Shown: in pieces, positions 5,695 through 9,200 of the stretch | How the letters are laid out: each line of letters begins with the position of its first letter | How positions within the stretch are numbered: position 1 is the stretch's first letter | Assembly: GCA_937937835.1 (NCBI GenBank) | Contig: CALDBJ010000036.1 | Span: 1 to 9,200, forward strand | Direction: 5' to 3' | DNA: 9,200 bases | DNA from: an uncultured Collinsella sp. | Lineage (GTDB): Bacteria > Actinomycetota > Coriobacteriia > Coriobacteriales > Coriobacteriaceae | The notes under the pieces: generated by a model | Databases searched by the model: none | What the model was told of the DNA's origin: nothing | Seen by the model: the letters and a program-made list of their open reading frames with translations, nothing else | Made by a program: the position numbers and the translations under genes

Positions 5695-6856
5695 CCGTCC
5701 GGTTCGGGTCCTATATATTGCTAGAGGGATAAGCGAAATAGGCAATTGGTGTGCGAATATTGCTTTGCCAATGCTGATTTACGAGGTAACTCACGATGTT
5801 TCTGCAACTGCTTTGATGGTCTGCTGCAGATTTGCCCCCTCTCTGTTTTCAGTTGCGCTCGCGCAGCTGCCTCAGAAGATGGGTATCGGGACACTGCAGG
5901 CCATGAGATTGGCAGACTTAATTCGCGCGGGATTATTCGTTTGCTATATTTTTGTTGATAGTAAATGGAGTATGTTTGCTATTACGTGCGCGGTATCGCT
6001 TTGCCGAACGGTTGAAATGCCCTGCTTTTACTCGTTGTTAAGAGCCAATACGAATAGTATCAATCGCGACGTAATTAATAATTCGTTTGGGTTTCTGCAG
6101 AATTTGATGATGGTTCTGGGGCCAGTTGCCGGCGGTTTTGTTGTCGCTCAATTTGGGGCGGAGGCTGTTCTTGCATTAGACGCGCTTTCTTTTGCCGCGT
6201 CGTTCTGGTTGCTGCGAGATGTTCCGTCGGTTATCGAGGTTAATGATAAAGAGGGGATAAGCAAAAATGAAAAAAACAGGACTGCATTTAGTGATCTTAG
6301 CGCGAAGCACTTGGCAATTGGTTTCCTATTAATCGATATTTCTAGTGGTGTGGCATTCGGCTCTCTGAATTCTCTTTTGCCAGCTATTGCGCAATTGCAA
6401 TTTGACTCGTCATCGATACAATACGGATTCCTTCAGAGTAGTCTTACAATCGGACTGTTGTTCGGAAATACAATATATGGTCGTTTAATTAGTGGTTCCG
6501 ATTGCGTTAAATCATATTGTTTTGTGACGTATCTTGCGCTCGGTGCGTATCTGGCGTTTGGCTATCGCTATGCGTCTGGGATATCGTTTATTTTCCTTTT
6601 TATCGTCGGTGCCGGAAACGCCATTCAAGATGTGCTTCTCATAACATCGCTGCAGGATTTGGCGAGAGACGAATCTGAATCGATAAGCCTGTTTTCAATT
6701 AGGGAGTCTTTGCAATCGGTTGCTGTTGTTATTTCAACACTCCTTGTTTCGCTGTTCACGAGCATCGCGATGTTCTCAATTCTCGTTACAGGACTTGGTG
6801 TATTTTCAATTATGATGGTAGTTGTGTTTCAATTGAATTATTTGCGAAAGATGTGA
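5672..6856 (+). CDS. MFS_3-type efflux permease
   Basis: A 394-residue integral membrane protein with about 12 hydrophobic segments and a central polar loop near residues 190-215 (VIEVNDKEGISKNEKNRT), the usual division into two six-helix halves. Family marks are the N-terminal RASRPVRVLYIARGISEIGNW (before helix 1), and LGPVAGGFVVAQFG around G150-P151 followed by DALSFAASFWLL. These are typical of the MFS_3/Mef/EntS group, proton-driven exporters of drugs, macrolides or siderophores. The substrate cannot be read from sequence. ATG 5672 is chosen; GTG 5669 is immediately before it, and GAGG at 5659-5662 serves either. It overlaps the DUF2087 gene and ends 7 bases before the radical SAM gene, which strongly suggests an operon. 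A natural role is export or self-immunity for the product made by the radical SAM enzyme; this is inference. Confidence 0.88.
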   Translation: MFTVLRASRPVRVLYIARGISEIGNWCANIALPMLIYEVTHDVSATALMVCCRFAPSLFSVALAQLPQKMGIGTLQAMRLADLIRAGLFVCYIFVDSKWSMFAITCAVSLCRTVEMPCFYSLLRANTNSINRDVINNSFGFLQNLMMVLGPVAGGFVVAQFGAEAVLALDALSFAASFWLLRDVPSVIEVNDKEGISKNEKNRTAFSDLSAKHLAIGFLLIDISSGVAFGSLNSLLPAIAQLQFDSSSIQYGFLQSSLTIGLLFGNTIYGRLISGSDCVKSYCFVTYLALGAYLAFGYRYASGISFIFLFIVGAGNAIQDVLLITSLQDLARDESESISLFSIRESLQSVAVVISTLLVSLFTSIAMFSILVTGLGVFSIMMVVVFQLNYLRKM

Positions 6857-6863
6857 CGTTGAT

Positions 6864-9200
6864 ATGCCTAAAACGCTTTTAGTATTTCCCCCAGGATGGA
6901 GTCCAGTGGGGCCGTATCTTGCCTTGCCTGTTTTGAAGTCATATCTTCAAGAGGTTGAACAATATAAAGTTGACATCGTTGACTTAAACGTGGAATTTTA
7001 CGATGACCTCCTATCTTATAGACATGTCGAAGAGTGCTGTAAAAGGTATCGGGAATCAAAGGATTCGTTTAGTTCGAATGTTCAATTAACAATCGAGTTG
7101 ATACAAAAGTCAGCACTTAATGTTGACGAGGCAAAAGATATTTTCAGATCGAAGAGATACTTTAATCTAAAAGAAAGACAATATGCTGAAAACATTTTTA
7201 GAAATGCACTCTATATCATAAATCACGTCTCATATGGAGTTAAATACACGTTCAACTCCATAGATCTGCCCTATGATTATTATTCGACACCAGAAATAAT
7301 GAAATCGCTTGCGGATACCTTGCATAATCCGTTTATTTCCTTCTATGAAATTGCCTTTCTTAAGCGTATTCAGAGGGAAAAAATCGAGTTTATTGGGATT
7401 TCGGTGAGCGGCTGTTTCCAATTGATTTCTGCAGTTACGTTAGCGAAACTGATTAAAGAAGAATGTCCATCTGTTAAACACGTCTCATTGGGCGGCAATT
7501 ACATTACTCGTTTAGCAGATGACTGCATGAAAGAATGGCATCCCTTTTTTGAATACATTGATTCGATAATGATGTATGACGGCGAAGAGCCGCTTGCACG
7601 TCTTCTTGAGGCTCTTGACTCTGGTGATGACAATCTCGACTGTGTTCCAAACCTTTGCCATGCTAAAGGTGGAAAGATATATAAAAACCATCGGATTGAG
7701 CAAACATTTATCAACGATACAGTTCCCGATTTCGATGGCTTCGCCCTTTCTAAATACTTCATGCCTGAGTTAATATTGCCGGTTTATTCCTCTAGGCAGT
7801 GTTTTAATCATTGCGCCTTCTGCACCATTCCCGGTGCTACCGGTGGTTGTTACCGAAAGATGCCTATATCGAGAGTATTTGAAATAATGTGTCGGTTAAA
7901 TGAAAAATACGGCACGAGAGTTTTCTCTTTTGTGGATGAAACATTCGAAGGCAAAAGAATGGAGCAACTCGCGGATGAAATAAACGCATCGGGAAAAACG
8001 TTTTTCTGGCATGGAGAAACGAGGTTCTCTCCAACCCTAAGTACAGACGTTTTCAACAAGATATACCAAAGTGGATGTAGGCAGATTCAGTTTGGCCTCG
8101 AGTCATACAACCAAAGAGTTCTTGATCTAATGAAGAAGAACACGAGAGTTGATTGGATTGATCGCAATATCCATGATTGTCTCAATGCGGGTATTCCTGT
8201 TCATCTATTCTTTATGATTGGCTTTCCGACCGAAACTAAAGAAGAGGCTCTGAACACCTTAGCTTATACAGAGAATGTTTTGAATTATTCAAAACAGGTA
8301 TGTGGTGTTCCATATTCCACGAGAGGATTTACGAATTTTGGTCTCGTTATGGGGTCGGATGTTTGGAATCATCCCGATAAGTATGGTGTCTCTGTAATGC
8401 CGAAGTCCCAATATGAGGATTTGCGCCTCGAAGTGGATTATGTTTCAGGCACTGGTTTAACTTTAAATGAAGCAAAATCCTTATCTGATGAGCATCATAT
8501 TGATTTTTATATGCAAGAAGTCATAAACGGTAGCGACACAATTGACTTGCCCCAGCGGCTTCATATTTCAGAGGTGACCTGGATCCTAGATTCTATTCAC
8601 GCTGTCAGGTATAAGGGACATTTGACCAAAGTAAAGCGACGGCTGACTAGTCTAAATCCAGCTGATCGAATCTGGCTGGATTCCAAGACCTCTGTCGTGC
8701 TCGTTGAGCCATTTGCCTACTTCTATAATTCTGAATACCATCATGTCTATGCTGTTTCCCAGTTGGTATACCTTAAGTTGGCCCGTTTATTGGAGGCCGA
8801 TTGTAGCATTTCTCTTATCCTTGATCAGGGCGATCTCGAGCTGACAAGGGCGATAGAAGAACTGTTGCATTATGGATTGCTGAATACAAATATCGATGCC
8901 GATTATGTAATGCACGATAATGGTTTTCAATTGGTTAAAAGTTCGTTTGTGAAAGAAGTCGGACGCTCAAAAGAGGGGTTAAGAGTACTGCTGAGTTGTG
9001 CCACCCATAGAATGTGTGCGGTTAATGATTTTTCGTTCGCTTTGCTTTCGTTGTTTGAAAAGCCGATTACTAAGAACGAGGTGCGCGACATTTTGAAAAA
9101 AGAGGGACTATCGGCAAGGTTGATTTCCGATCTCAGCCGAACACATGGTAGTGTCGAGAAAGTTGGTGTAAGGGCCCTTGCGGCCCCTGTGTCCGATATC
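6864..9200 (+). CDS. B12-binding-type radical SAM protein with C-terminal winged-helix-like extension (partial)
   Basis: The frame is open from ATG 6864 to the window end without a stop: 779 residues and continuing. Residues 1-50 (TLLVFPPG, then ALPVLKSYL, VDIVDLNVEFYDD) and 175-250 (FIGISVSG 176-183, SLGGNYI, YDGEEP at 238-243) form a cobalamin-binding-type Rossmann fold, separated by a helical insert. The DxHxxG cobalt-ligand motif is absent, as in many such enzymes. The radical SAM core has C313-x3-C317-x2-C320 (CFNHCAFC) for the [4Fe-4S] cluster, GATGG (324-328), FVDETF near 358, WHGETR (382-387), GLES (411-414) and GFPTE (453-457). Residues about 575-779 are an extension with two segments that look like winged helices of the PqqD type (about 616-676 and 694-779), which in RiPP enzymes bind leader peptides. 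Class activity: reductive cleavage of S-adenosylmethionine to a radical, followed by substrate modification. The substrate is unknown. It starts 7 bases after the permease with only a weak ribosome site, so coupling is likely. Confidence 0.9.
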   Translation, partial: MPKTLLVFPPGWSPVGPYLALPVLKSYLQEVEQYKVDIVDLNVEFYDDLLSYRHVEECCKRYRESKDSFSSNVQLTIELIQKSALNVDEAKDIFRSKRYFNLKERQYAENIFRNALYIINHVSYGVKYTFNSIDLPYDYYSTPEIMKSLADTLHNPFISFYEIAFLKRIQREKIEFIGISVSGCFQLISAVTLAKLIKEECPSVKHVSLGGNYITRLADDCMKEWHPFFEYIDSIMMYDGEEPLARLLEALDSGDDNLDCVPNLCHAKGGKIYKNHRIEQTFINDTVPDFDGFALSKYFMPELILPVYSSRQCFNHCAFCTIPGATGGCYRKMPISRVFEIMCRLNEKYGTRVFSFVDETFEGKRMEQLADEINASGKTFFWHGETRFSPTLSTDVFNKIYQSGCRQIQFGLESYNQRVLDLMKKNTRVDWIDRNIHDCLNAGIPVHLFFMIGFPTETKEEALNTLAYTENVLNYSKQVCGVPYSTRGFTNFGLVMGSDVWNHPDKYGVSVMPKSQYEDLRLEVDYVSGTGLTLNEAKSLSDEHHIDFYMQEVINGSDTIDLPQRLHISEVTWILDSIHAVRYKGHLTKVKRRLTSLNPADRIWLDSKTSVVLVEPFAYFYNSEYHHVYAVSQLVYLKLARLLEADCSISLILDQGDLELTRAIEELLHYGLLNTNIDADYVMHDNGFQLVKSSFVKEVGRSKEGLRVLLSCATHRMCAVNDFSFALLSLFEKPITKNEVRDILKKEGLSARLISDLSRTHGSVEKVGVRALAAPVSDI

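Noticed and set aside
6868..8059. Short minus-strand open frames within the radical SAM gene
   Set aside because: The plus strand encodes a continuous protein with clear catalytic motifs across this whole stretch.
1..9200. tRNA or rRNA genes, insertion sequences, integrases, CRISPR repeats, riboswitches
   Set aside because: I read both strands for these and saw no supporting sequence. A riboswitch search would need covariance models that I cannot run.

Overview
The window looks like chromosomal DNA from a high-GC Gram-positive actinobacterium, most plausibly a gut Coriobacteriia relative such as Collinsella. This rests on the GC-rich codon use of the backbone genes, strong AGGAGG-type ribosome binding sites, and the style of the low-complexity hypothetical proteins. 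It is an inference and was not confirmed by any search.

Layout: (1) Bases 1-701 hold the C-terminal half of an ABC-F translation factor of the EttA type, followed by a hairpin terminator. (2) Bases 702-981 are a non-coding leader containing two inverted repeats. It is followed by an AT-richer pair of genes (982-2479): a secreted papain-like cysteine peptidase (C39/C10-like) with a twin-arginine signal, and an overlapping small lipoprotein. The pair ends in a long hairpin with a T-tract. (3) Two GC-rich genes on the minus strand follow. One (2535-3833) has conserved-looking ends joined by a long Pro/Ala/Glu linker. The other (3969-4919) is a membrane protein with a Ser/Thr/Asn/Gln/Gly-rich tail. 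Clear Shine-Dalgarno sites fix both starts, and a hairpin separates them. (4) From about 5050 the DNA becomes AT-richer again. It holds a co-directional run: a 79-residue acidic protein, a stand-alone DUF2087 protein, an MFS_3-type efflux permease, and a large B12-binding-type radical SAM protein that is still open at base 9200.

The most interesting part is the last run. A permease of the drug or siderophore exporter class sits 7 bases upstream of a B12-binding-fold radical SAM enzyme. That enzyme carries a long C-terminal extension that can be read as two winged-helix (PqqD-like) modules. This arrangement is typical of natural-product or RiPP (ribosomally made, post-translationally modified peptide) cassettes, but no precursor peptide is visible in the window. 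The peptidase and lipoprotein pair is a second accessory unit. It has been placed between the conserved EttA gene and the GC-rich hypothetical genes.
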